From Cyanobium sp. FGCU52 (lineage in GTDB: Bacteria; Cyanobacteriota; Cyanobacteriia; PCC-6307; Cyanobiaceae): a stretch of 58,808 nucleotides of DNA. The notes beneath the pieces were generated by a model. That model saw only the letters and a program-made list of their open reading frames with translations. It was not told the origin of the DNA and did no database searches. The position numbers were made by a program, and so were the translations under genes. The stretch covers positions 1 to 58,808 of the forward strand of contig JANWUS010000073.1 in assembly GCA_024958715.1 (NCBI GenBank), written 5' to 3'. Shown here piece by piece: positions 18,853 through 26,340 of the stretch. The first letter of the stretch is position 1; each line of letters opens with the position of its first letter.

Positions 18853-18994
18853 GGCAACGGGATCGGAAGGGGATCACAGAAGGCTCTTAACCACCGGTTT
18901 GAACTCGTGTATGGGCTCAATACGTGTTGAAGCGATGAAAAGCAGCAGCACGGAAATGGATGACGAAAAACCGGAAGCCCCGATTCCTGCTACG

Positions 18995-19024
18995 AAAAAC
19001 CCCGCCGCAGGGACCGCGGCGGGG
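18995..19024 (-). terminator. Intrinsic terminator of the PEP-CTERM-like gene
   Basis: Perfect 9-bp arms CCCCGCCGC (19000-19008) and GCGGCGGGG (19016-19024) with a 7-base loop. Read on the minus strand the hairpin is followed by TTTTT (18995-18999), 26 bp after the gene's stop codon. Confidence 0.9.
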
Positions 19025-19049
19025 CAGAGGGCAGGAAGGGCAGCCCAGA

Positions 19050-19754
19050 TCAGGCCTGGGCCCGGCTGGAGGCGATGCGACGCCGGAGGCGGCGGCTGAT
19101 GCCGAAGGCTGAAGCGGCTCCCAGAAGGGGCAGAGGCCCAGGCGCCGGGGTTCTCACGGTGAGGCTCCAACTGTTGATGCTCATCGGATCCAAACCCCCA
19201 GTGTCTCCGAAGAGCAGGTTCCAGGTGCCGTTCCCGTTTTCGCCGATGAAGGCACTCAACGGGGAAGAGGGAAGATAGGTGCCGGAGACAAGCGAGCCGC
19301 CGCTGACCACGCTGGAAGCGGTATCGGTGAAGGTCCAGGTCACCGTGTTCCCAGGAGCCTGCCCGGAAAGGGCACCAGAGGGAACAAGCGTGACGATGGT
19401 GCCGGTTGGGCTCTGCAGCTGCAACACAATTTCATCGTTGAAGCTGTAGAAGCTTCCAAGGCACGCACCTGTGGCGCTATCGATCGGGTCGTCGCACTTG
19501 GTGAGGTTGATGGTGGTTGTCACGCCGGACACCGGGGCGGTGAAACCGGAAAACGTGAACCCAGTGCTGCTGCTGCTACCGTCAACAATCAGCACAGGGT
19601 TGAAGGTGGCGGATTGGGATTGGGTGGCGGCGGATGCAGCCTGAGGCACCAGCAGGGGGAGGCCCAGGCAAGCAGCCGCTGTTGCAGCGGCTAAAGAGAC
19701 CTTACGTAGGGGGGGGGTAATCACAACAGAAACAGATCTGGTGCCTACTACCAC
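19050..19754 (-). CDS. PEP-CTERM-like secreted protein with P-domain-like fold
   Basis: 234 aa. A signal peptide ends near VPQAASA (about residue 42). The middle is Ser/Thr/Gly-rich beta sequence with GNGTWNLLFGDTGG and INSWSLTV, the ending of a proprotein-convertase P/Homo B domain. The C-terminus has the tripartite sorting signal PGPLPLLGAASAFG, a short hydrophobic stretch and RRLRRRI, typical of cyanobacterial exosortase substrates. It should be exported and processed at the membrane; no exosortase gene is in the window. Start GTG 19754; GTG 19724 is possible. Ends at a strong terminator. Confidence 0.75.
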   Translation of the reverse strand: MVVGTRSVSVVITPPLRKVSLAAATAAACLGLPLLVPQAASAATQSQSATFNPVLIVDGSSSSTGFTFSGFTAPVSGVTTTINLTKCDDPIDSATGACLGSFYSFNDEIVLQLQSPTGTIVTLVPSGALSGQAPGNTVTWTFTDTASSVVSGGSLVSGTYLPSSPLSAFIGENGNGTWNLLFGDTGGLDPMSINSWSLTVRTPAPGPLPLLGAASAFGISRRLRRRIASSRAQA

Positions 19755-20061
19755 TAAAGACTTCTCTTGCCACCAAAACTCTGGTGTTGAAACAGGGACG
19801 AGGGATGGTTGATTTGTATCGTGGTATACCTACGAACGGAAGGTTGGCTCAGCTAACGCCTGCAGAGTCGCCGCCTTCCGAGGTTCCGCACGCTTCTGGC
19901 CTTCCATCGCTGACTCTTTTCCCCTCGCTGCTGCGACTGCCGGTCCCGCCAGCATGCATCCGCTCGCTGGCTCCGAACGGTGCCGCATGGCCCTCCGCCA
20001 GCTTCAGCGGGCTGGAGAATCCGCGTGTATGCCGCGACGCTCAGCACATCGGACCAGGCCC
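19755..20061. other. Intergenic region upstream of the PEP-CTERM-like gene
   Basis: 307 bp with no gene I can support. The part next to the PEP-CTERM-like gene (19755-19860) is AT-rich for this genome and should hold its promoter. The rest is GC-rich sequence contiguous with the broken Uma2 copy and may be debris of the same duplication. A plus-strand frame at 19784-20155 has Ser/Pro/Arg-rich chance composition and no start signal. Confidence 0.4.
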
Positions 20062-20515
20062 TCACCCCAGAGCCCGCAGCTCCGCCATCAGCGCCTCCAC
20101 CTGCTGCCGCAACCGCGCCTGCAGCGCCGAATCGGCCGGCCCCTGCAGCAGGTAGAAGACCATCGGTTCGCGCACGTCCACCACTCAATAGTTGGCGATA
20201 CCGGCCTGCTGATAAAGCCGCAGTTTCGTGTCGAGATCGTAGCTGAGGCTGGCATCGGCCACCTCGATCACCAGCAGGGTGTCGGCAGCGGTGGGGTGGG
20301 CGTCGCGCCAGAAGATGCACCGCCGCTGTGTGCCGGCTCCCCTTGGCAATCACCTCCAGCAGCTCCCCATCGATCAGCTCCAGCCGCCGCTCCGGCAACT
20401 GGTCGCACAGGCGGTGAAACTCCGCCACCGTGAAGCGGGAATGGCGGCGCCCATCACTGCCGCGGCTCGGGCCGCGGGACGGTGGGACCGCGGGGTTGGC
20501 GGCGAGCGTGCCCAT
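20062..20515 (-). pseudogene. Uma2 family pseudogene
   Basis: The first 65-70 codons are intact and nearly identical to the gene at 16034 (FTVAEFHRLCDQLPERRLE, LEVIAKGSRHTAAVH). About 60 codons are then missing and the frame changes to DAHPTAADTLLVIEVADAS. A further defect is TGA in place of the Trp codon in NYWVVDVREP. The 3' end (LRQQVEALMAELRALG) is complete. The deletion has removed the EPEPD active-site strand. It has lost function by deletion, frameshift and nonsense mutation. Confidence 0.88.
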
Positions 20516-20665
20516 GGCGGCAGCCGGATGGCAGACATCAGCAACAAAAATGATGGCTGCGCTCAGCACTGCCGCACGTTCGTCGCGTTCCACCCTCGGC
20601 CCCAGTTGCTCTCGCCAGTTCCCCGGCCGCTGTGACAGGCTTTGGCCACGCGCCCGCGCCCCCCG

Positions 20666-21925
20666 ATGACCGCCGCCCCGACCAGCCCCGCCGTCGCCGG
20701 CGCGCAGGGTGCCGCCGCCTCCACCCTGCAGGCCTGGGCCAGCAACCCCCGCTACGCCACCACCCTCCGCCGCCGCAAGACCCGAAGCGTGCGGGTGGGC
20801 GACGTGTGGGTGGGCAGCGAGCACCCGGTGGTGGTGCAGTCGATGATCAACGAGGACACCCTCGACATCGAGGGGGCCACCGCCGGCATCCGCCGCCTGC
20901 ACGAGGCGGGTTGCGAGATCGTGCGGCTCACGGTGCCAAGCCTGGCCCACGCCAAGGCCGTGGGCGAGATCCGCAGGCGCCTGGAAGACAGCTACCGCCC
21001 CGTGCCGCTGGTGGCGGACGTGCACCACAACGGCATGAAGATCGCCCTGGAGGTGGCCCAGCATGTCGATAAGGTGCGCATCAACCCCGGCCTGTACGTG
21101 TTCGACAAGCCGGATCCGAACCGCAGCGAGTTCAGCCCCGAGGAGGTGGCGGCGATCGGTGAGCGCATCCAGGCCACGCTCGAGCCGCTGGTGAGCCTGC
21201 TCAAGGAGCAGGACAAGGGGCTGCGCATCGGCGTGAACCACGGTTCGCTGGCCGAGCGCATGCTGTTCACCTACGGCGACACCCCGCTGGGGATGGTGGA
21301 GAGCGCGATGGAGTTCATCCACATCTGCGATCGCCTCGACTTCCACAACATCGTGGTGTCGATGAAGGCCTCCCGCGCTCCGGTGATGCTGGCGGCCTAT
21401 CGGATGATGGCCGACCGCATGGACGCCGAGGGGTTCCACTACCCCCTGCATCTGGGCGTCACCGAGGCGGGCGACGGCGACTACGGCCGCATCAAGAGCA
21501 CCGCCGGCATCGCCACCCTGCTGGCCGAGGGTCTGGGCGACACGATCCGCGTCTCGCTCACCGAGGCGCCGGAGAAGGAGATCCCGGTCTGCTACTCGAT
21601 CCTGCAGGCCCTGGGCCTGAGGAAAACGATGGTGGAGTACGTGGCCTGCCCCAGCTGCGGCCGCACCCTGTTCAACCTCGAGGAGGTTCTGCACAAGGTG
21701 CGCGCCGCCACCGCCCACCTCACCGGCCTCGATATCGCCGTGATGGGCTGCATCGTCAACGGCCCCGGCGAGATGGCCGACGCCGACTACGGCTACGTGG
21801 GCAAGACCCCTGGCACCATCTCCCTCTACCGCGGCCGCGAGGAGATCCGGCGGGTGCCCGAAGCCGAGGGGGTCGAGGCCCTGATCGCGCTGATCCAGGA
21901 GGACGGCCGCTGGGTCGATCCCTGA
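20666..21925 (+). CDS. ispG: 4-hydroxy-3-methylbut-2-en-1-yl diphosphate synthase (ferredoxin)
   Basis: Penultimate step of the MEP isoprenoid pathway, reducing MEcPP to HMBPP with electrons from ferredoxin. 419 aa from ATG 20666. N-terminal TIM-barrel motifs such as [17 protein letters not shown] and VADVHHNG are present, then the iron-sulfur domain with C328, C331 and C362 ([19 protein letters not shown]). Full length. It supplies precursors for carotenoids, phytol and quinones. Confidence 0.96.
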   Translation: MTAAPTSPAVAGAQGAAASTLQAWASNPRYATTLRRRKTRSVRVGDVWVGSEHPVVVQSMINEDTLDIEGATAGIRRLHEAGCEIVRLTVPSLAHAKAVGEIRRRLEDSYRPVPLVADVHHNGMKIALEVAQHVDKVRINPGLYVFDKPDPNRSEFSPEEVAAIGERIQATLEPLVSLLKEQDKGLRIGVNHGSLAERMLFTYGDTPLGMVESAMEFIHICDRLDFHNIVVSMKASRAPVMLAAYRMMADRMDAEGFHYPLHLGVTEAGDGDYGRIKSTAGIATLLAEGLGDTIRVSLTEAPEKEIPVCYSILQALGLRKTMVEYVACPSCGRTLFNLEEVLHKVRAATAHLTGLDIAVMGCIVNGPGEMADADYGYVGKTPGTISLYRGREEIRRVPEAEGVEALIALIQEDGRWVDP

Positions 21926-22040
21926 TCCCCGTCCCGGCCCAGCCGATCGGCGAACCGGCGCCCCTCCCGGCCGGCCGCCGCTCCCGGCCATGGGCGCAGC
22001 GCTAACTTGAAGCGAGCCTCTCTTCGTGGGAACTTTCGGC

Positions 22041-23390
22041 ATGCCCAGCGGACGCACCACCCTCGTGGCGCTGGTTGGTCTTGGAGCCTGTGCGGCCACG
22101 GCGGTGGTGGCCCGGGAGATGGTCATCTCCCCCAATGGTGTGGTGTCGATCACCGACAGCCCCAAGGAGGTGATGGACCAGGCGTGGCAGATCGTCTTCC
22201 GCGACTACCTCGACACCACGGGCAAGTACGCCCCCGATCGCTGGCGCAACCTCCGCCGCGAGGTGCTCACCAAGACCTACGGCAGCCCCAAGGAGGCCTA
22301 CGAGGCCATCCGCGGCATGCTCGGCACCCTCGACGATCCCTACACGCGCTTCCTCGATCCGCGTGAATTCAAGGAGATGCAGATCGACACTTCCGGAGAG
22401 CTCTCCGGGGTGGGAATCCAGCTGAGCCTCGACCGCCAGACCAAGGAGCTGGTGGTGGTCTCGCCGATCGAGGGCTCCCCGGCCTCGAGAGCCGGTGTGC
22501 AGCCCAAGGACGTGATCGTCTCGATCGACGGCAAGTCGACCAAGGGGATGACCACCGAGGACGCGGTGAAGCTCATCCGCGGCCGCTCCGGCACCACGGT
22601 GAACCTGGTGCTGCGGCGCAAGGGTCAGAACATCGAGGTGCCGCTGGTGCGGGAGCTGATCGAGCTGCATGCGGTGAATCAGCAGGTGAACACCACCCCC
22701 GAGGGGGTGAAGGTGGGCTACATCCGCCTCAAGCAGTTCAACGCCAACGCCACCAAGGACATGCGGGCGGCGATCCGGGATCTGGAAGCCAAGGGCGTCC
22801 AGGGCTACGTGCTCGACCTCCGCAGCAACCCCGGTGGCCTGCTGATGGCCAGCGTGGAGATTGCCCGCCAGTGGCTCAACGAAGGGATCATCGTCTCCAC
22901 CAAGACCCGCGACGGCATCCAGGACGTGAAGCGGGCCACCGGCCGTGCCCTCACCAACCGCCCCCTGGTGGTGCTCGTGAACGAGGGCTCCGCCAGCGCC
23001 AGTGAGATCCTCTCCGGTGCCCTGCAGGACAACAACCGGGCCGTGCTCGTCGGTCAGAAGACCTTCGGCAAGGGGCTGGTGCAGTCGGTGCGGGGGCTCT
23101 CCGATGGCTCCGGCATGACGGTGACCATCGCCAAGTACCTCACCCCCCTCAACCACGACATCCACCACCGGGGCATCGTTCCGGACGTGCCGGTCAAGAT
23201 GACCGAGCAGGAGGCCTCCAAGCTCACTCTCGAGGATCTGGGCACCCGCAAGGACAGCCAGTACCGCGCGGCCGAATCCACCCTGGTGAAGCAGCTGCGC
23301 ACCGTGGGCAGCCTGCAGAGCACCTACAAGCCGGGCAGCGCCAACGTGCCGGCGGCTGTGGGGACCCCCGCAGCACCCACCAAACCCTGA
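22041..23390 (+). CDS. Carboxyl-terminal processing protease (S41), periplasmic/lumenal
   Basis: 449 aa. An N-terminal hydrophobic signal/anchor (about 5-25) is followed by a PDZ domain (GVGIQLSL to GKSTKGM, about 110-190) and the S41 catalytic core. The nucleophile is S317 in NEGSASASEIL and the general base K344 in KTFGKGLVQ. Cyanobacteria have CtpA (processes the D1 protein of photosystem II), CtpB and CtpC; which one this is cannot be settled here. ATG 22041 is preferred to GTG 22026. A GCTAACTTGAAG element (22001) could be its -10 region. Confidence 0.9.
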   Translation: MPSGRTTLVALVGLGACAATAVVAREMVISPNGVVSITDSPKEVMDQAWQIVFRDYLDTTGKYAPDRWRNLRREVLTKTYGSPKEAYEAIRGMLGTLDDPYTRFLDPREFKEMQIDTSGELSGVGIQLSLDRQTKELVVVSPIEGSPASRAGVQPKDVIVSIDGKSTKGMTTEDAVKLIRGRSGTTVNLVLRRKGQNIEVPLVRELIELHAVNQQVNTTPEGVKVGYIRLKQFNANATKDMRAAIRDLEAKGVQGYVLDLRSNPGGLLMASVEIARQWLNEGIIVSTKTRDGIQDVKRATGRALTNRPLVVLVNEGSASASEILSGALQDNNRAVLVGQKTFGKGLVQSVRGLSDGSGMTVTIAKYLTPLNHDIHHRGIVPDVPVKMTEQEASKLTLEDLGTRKDSQYRAAESTLVKQLRTVGSLQSTYKPGSANVPAAVGTPAAPTKP

Positions 23391-23395
23391 GCCCG

Positions 23396-23632
23396 GTGGC
23401 GGCTCCGGAATCGATCTGGGCCCTCAAGCCCTGGTGGTGTCAGCCCTGGTCGATCGTGCTGACAGGGATTGCCGTGGTGGCTGGCAGCCTGTTCTGGCCG
23501 GGCCGTCTGTGGTTCAGCCTGCTGCTGGCTGCGGGTGTGGCCGCCTGGTGGCTGCTCTTTCTGGTGTTTGTGCCGGCGGCCTGGAAGCGGGAGCAGGCCG
23601 AGGCCATGCTCCCTGAGCTCACTCAGCGGTAA
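23396..23632 (+). CDS. Small two-helix membrane protein (DUF6737-like)
   Basis: 78 aa, GTG start 5 bp after the protease stop. The N-terminal block IWALKPWWCQPWSIVLTG is strongly patterned and recalls a small conserved cyanobacterial family (DUF6737). Two transmembrane helices span about 18-35 and 40-60. Function unknown. Probably co-transcribed with the protease. Its last 10 bp overlap the convergent gene at 23623. Confidence 0.65.
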   Translation: MAAPESIWALKPWWCQPWSIVLTGIAVVAGSLFWPGRLWFSLLLAAGVAAWWLLFLVFVPAAWKREQAEAMLPELTQR

Positions 23633-24135
23633 GGGGACAGACCGAAGCCCTCGGCCTCGCTGTCGTTGCCACTGCTAACGCCACCGCTAACGCCACCGCG
23701 GCCGCCGCCGCTGGCCACACCGTCGCTGGGGCGGAGCCCGCCACGGCGGAGCGCCTTCAGCAGGGACGGACAGCCGCCGGCCCTCCTGATCAGCCGCTCC
23801 ACATCGTCGCCGCTCACCGACCGCTCCCAGTCGCTCGGCCAGCCGAACAGCTGCCCCTGACTGCGGAGCATCGTGGTGCGCTCCGCGGCGCTCAGGCCGC
23901 CCTGCCGCTCCAGGCAGGTGACGCCGGCCACCGTGGCCACCTCGAGCGACGGGCGCAGCACGGTGGGGGTGGGCCTGGGCTGGAAGGGGAGCCCATAGCC
24001 ACCGCCACCGCCGGGGGGCAGGCCGCCGCCGAGCCCTGGCGGCATGCCGCCGCCGAAACCCGGTCCCGGCATCCGGCCCATGCCGCCGAACTGGCTGAGC
24101 GCGGCCATGGCGAGATTGAGGAGAAGCTGGTTCAT
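23623..24135 (-). CDS. Gly/Pro-rich hypothetical protein coupled to an HExxH protein
   Basis: 170 aa. A hydrophobic start (MNQLLLNLAMAAL) leads into a Gly/Pro/Met-rich stretch (about 18-55). An ordered middle with one Cys pair (TCLERQGGLSAAERTTML and RRAGGCPSLLKALRRGG) and a Gly/Ser-rich tail follow. No known domain. Its ATG overlaps the stop of the upstream HExxH gene (ATGA), so the two products are made together and may act together. The N-terminus could be a membrane anchor or weak signal. Confidence 0.6.
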   Translation of the reverse strand: MNQLLLNLAMAALSQFGGMGRMPGPGFGGGMPPGLGGGLPPGGGGGYGLPFQPRPTPTVLRPSLEVATVAGVTCLERQGGLSAAERTTMLRSQGQLFGWPSDWERSVSGDDVERLIRRAGGCPSLLKALRRGGLRPSDGVASGGGRGGVSGGVSSGNDSEAEGFGLSPYR

Positions 24136-24713
24136 CGAGGGGAGGAGGAGAGGGAGCCGGTTCGGGGGGCGCCGCAGTAGCGGCGATAGAGGGCAAGCAC
24201 CTGGTCCGGCGGCAGCCGGGCGGTGTAGCGGGCCTCCAGTTCGCTGAGCCGCTCGGCGGGCCGGTAGAGCCGCAAAGCGCGGAACTCCTCGGGGGCGTAG
24301 GCGGCCAGGGTGCGGGCCATGCTTGCGTGCAGCTCCGGCCGGGTAAGGCTGCCGCCGGCGCAGGCCTGCATGCGATGGGTGGCCTCATGGGCCAGGGTGT
24401 TCCAGACCTCGGCCGGATCCCGGTGCACGCGGCAGATCACGATCGTGCCACTGGCGTGCTGGAACAGCCCCTGGAGGTTGCGCTGGGGGCAGTCGCGCTG
24501 GAGAACGCGGGTACCGGTGGCCTCCAGCAGGTCGCGCAGGCGGTCGACGTCGCGCCAGCCAGCGGCAGGGCCTGGAATCGCCGATGCACGCGCAGAAATG
24601 GGGAGCAAAGCGGTGGCCAGGGCCAGCAGCAAGGCACGCCCCGTCTGCCTGGGGCGTCGTGGCGGTGGATCCGACGCGGCGGATGGGGAGGCAGGGGAGA
24701 GAGGAGCACCCAT
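24132..24713 (-). CDS. Secreted HExxH-motif protein of unknown function (paralog 3 of 3)
   Basis: 193 aa from ATG 24713 (ATG 24743 also possible). A basic Pro-rich start is followed by a signal-peptide core (ALLLALATALLPISARASA). The mature part has LAHEATHRMQACAGG, the same HEAxHxxQxCAxG pattern as the proteins at 4668 and 30025, and later SELEARYTARLP, a candidate third-ligand Glu. Four or more cysteines suggest an oxidised, exported protein. Overall similarity to the other two is low outside the motif. Coupled by ATGA to the Gly-rich gene downstream. Confidence 0.65.
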   Translation of the reverse strand: MGAPLSPASPSAASDPPPRRPRQTGRALLLALATALLPISARASAIPGPAAGWRDVDRLRDLLEATGTRVLQRDCPQRNLQGLFQHASGTIVICRVHRDPAEVWNTLAHEATHRMQACAGGSLTRPELHASMARTLAAYAPEEFRALRLYRPAERLSELEARYTARLPPDQVLALYRRYCGAPRTGSLSSSPR

Positions 24714-24823
24714 GGCCGGGCGCAGATGGCGATGGAGCTCCAATCTGCGTTCGCCGTCCCCGCTTTCCTCAACGTGGTGGGGGTCGGGTTGCCGAAGGCT
24801 CCGATACGGACCTCCGCAGGACC

Positions 24824-24988
24824 TCAGGCCACCGGCTGCATCAGGCCACCGCCCGGGGTGGAGTCGTCATCGTCGTTCTCGCTGCCCGAGCCCATCAGGG
24901 CGTAGAGGCCGAGGCCGGCGGCGGCCACCAGCATCGGCAGCAGGGAGGCCCAGGGGGCAGCGGTTCCAGGCTGGATCAGCTCACCCAT
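24824..24988 (-). CDS. Small single-pass membrane protein, 54 aa
   Basis: A short gene supported by a good ATG, a GAAGGGTG ribosome-binding region just upstream, one transmembrane helix (WASLLPMLVAAAGLGLYALM) and a tidy acidic tail (ENDDDDSTPGGGLMQPVA). Upstream at 25015-25037 is AT-rich sequence with TTAAGAT on the minus strand and TTAACAA/GTTAC half-sites, a plausible promoter. No family assigned. The amphipathic layout resembles small photosynthetic or stress membrane proteins, but this is only a resemblance. Confidence 0.6.
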   Translation of the reverse strand: MGELIQPGTAAPWASLLPMLVAAAGLGLYALMGSGSENDDDDSTPGGGLMQPVA

Positions 24989-25014
24989 GGACACCCTTCA
25001 CAAAAGCTCTCAGG

Positions 25015-25037
25015 ATCTTAACAAAGTTTCGTTACGG
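25015..25037 (-). promoter_or_regulatory. Candidate promoter of the 54-aa membrane protein gene
   Basis: AT-rich island in GC-rich DNA. The minus strand reads GTAACGAAACTTTGTTAAGAT, with TTAAGAT about 30 bp before the start codon as a -10 candidate. The plus-strand reading TTAACAA-N6-GTTAC loosely resembles the repeated half-sites bound by the cyanobacterial regulator RpaB, but the spacing is not canonical. Confidence 0.3.
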
Positions 25038-25063
25038 GGTGGGCCGGCCGAGGCGGGGCTGGC

Positions 25064-26332
25064 TCAGTCGAACACGTGGCCGTGGGCGTAGCGCTCCTCA
25101 TGGCCCGCCGCCTCCGTGAGCGCTGCCACGTTGTCGCGGGTGAAGAAGCCCTCGTAGCCCAGGCAGCGCTGCACGTACTCCGTGATCAGCAGCGTATGGG
25201 GCGAGCTCCTGGAGAAGATCTGCTTGAGGTTCGGCTGGTCGGTGCATTCACCCACCACCTCGGCCAGGAACGGCACCCCCAGGTCGCGCAGGATCTGCAC
25301 CACGAAGTCCACGTTCTTCACGCCCGCCACCTCGCCGTCAGCCACCTCGTAGGCCAGATGGTGCATGCGGCGGCCGAAGTTGCGCACGAACTCCTCGGTG
25401 GGCATCGGCAGGTTCACCAGCGAGTTCAGATAGGAGGGGGTGTTGTTGGCGGTGAACACCCGCGCGGGCGAGAGCTTTTCATCCTCCACCGCCGGATGGC
25501 GGGTGACGTTGGTGGAGGAGTTCATCTCGGCGATGTTGTAGGCGCCCCAGAAGTAGTAGGGCACCATCGTGAGGTATTCGAGCAGCGCATCCTCCCGCTC
25601 GCCCGCCAGCACCCGCGTGGCCAGGTGGTCGACCCCCAGCACCCTGCCGGCCAGGCCGTGGAGTTCGTGCTTGCGGGCCGCTTCCTCCAGCACCTCCAGG
25701 GGTTCGTCGTCGAGCAGCACCCGATCGCCGAGGTCGAGGGGGGCGAGGCTGTCGAGCGGCACGTCGACGTAGCCCACCCGGTTGTAGGTGTAGTCGGAGA
25801 GGAAGGTGAAGGTGAGATGCTCCAGCGCGTAGAAGCTGTTGGTGATCTCGCCGGGGTACACGAAGCGGATGTTCTGGCGCTCGAGGATGCCGCGCACGGC
25901 GCCGCAGTCGCCGCAGGTGTAGATCTCGCCGATGTAGCGGGCGTTGGGCCGTTTCGCCGACAGGGGATACATCGCGTTCCAGCGCGTCACCTCGTCCTCG
26001 TAGGTGCCGGTGAGGGGCTCCAGCAGGATCAGCTGCGGCTGGCCCTCGGCCGCCGCCAGCAGGTAGAGGCGATGGGTCTCGCTGAGCCAGCACTCGCGGA
26101 AGCGGTACGGACCCATCAGGGCGAATTCGGCCATCGCCGCGATGGCCTGGCCGTGATCCACCTGCACCACCATCGCCGCCATCCGCCCCACCAGCCCATC
26201 AATGCCGGAGGCGGCCCTGCGCTCGTACACCCGCGGCAGGTTCTCCTCGAAGAAGGGCGTGTTGCGCTTGTCGCCCCTGGGGCGGTAGGTGCTCAGGTCG
26301 ATCAACGGGGCTCCGTGGGTCGTTGGCGCCAT
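25064..26332 (-). CDS. 4-hydroxyphenylpyruvate dioxygenase-like (VOC superfamily) protein
   Basis: 422 aa. Three segments match the iron ligands of HPPD: GVDHLATRV (H236; HPPD has IDHLTHNV), MHHLAYEV (H324/H325; QHIAL in HPPD) and LITEYVQRC (E385; FEIIQR in HPPD), followed by a GFF..DNVAAL block resembling the HPPD C-terminus. The N-terminal half (1-190) has an odd CGDCG motif and is unlike standard HPPD. An Fe(II) dioxygenase role is inferred; the substrate could be 4-hydroxyphenylpyruvate (tocopherol/plastoquinone path) or another 2-oxo acid. It begins 8 bp after the mfd stop and is likely co-transcribed. Confidence 0.55.
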   Translation of the reverse strand: MAPTTHGAPLIDLSTYRPRGDKRNTPFFEENLPRVYERRAASGIDGLVGRMAAMVVQVDHGQAIAAMAEFALMGPYRFRECWLSETHRLYLLAAAEGQPQLILLEPLTGTYEDEVTRWNAMYPLSAKRPNARYIGEIYTCGDCGAVRGILERQNIRFVYPGEITNSFYALEHLTFTFLSDYTYNRVGYVDVPLDSLAPLDLGDRVLLDDEPLEVLEEAARKHELHGLAGRVLGVDHLATRVLAGEREDALLEYLTMVPYYFWGAYNIAEMNSSTNVTRHPAVEDEKLSPARVFTANNTPSYLNSLVNLPMPTEEFVRNFGRRMHHLAYEVADGEVAGVKNVDFVVQILRDLGVPFLAEVVGECTDQPNLKQIFSRSSPHTLLITEYVQRCLGYEGFFTRDNVAALTEAAGHEERYAHGHVFD

Positions 26333-26340
26333 CCTGTTCG

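Noticed and set aside
19784-20155. Plus-strand frame of 123 codons between the PEP-CTERM-like gene and the broken Uma2
   Set aside because: Ser/Pro/Cys-rich chance composition, and it runs antisense into the pseudogene.
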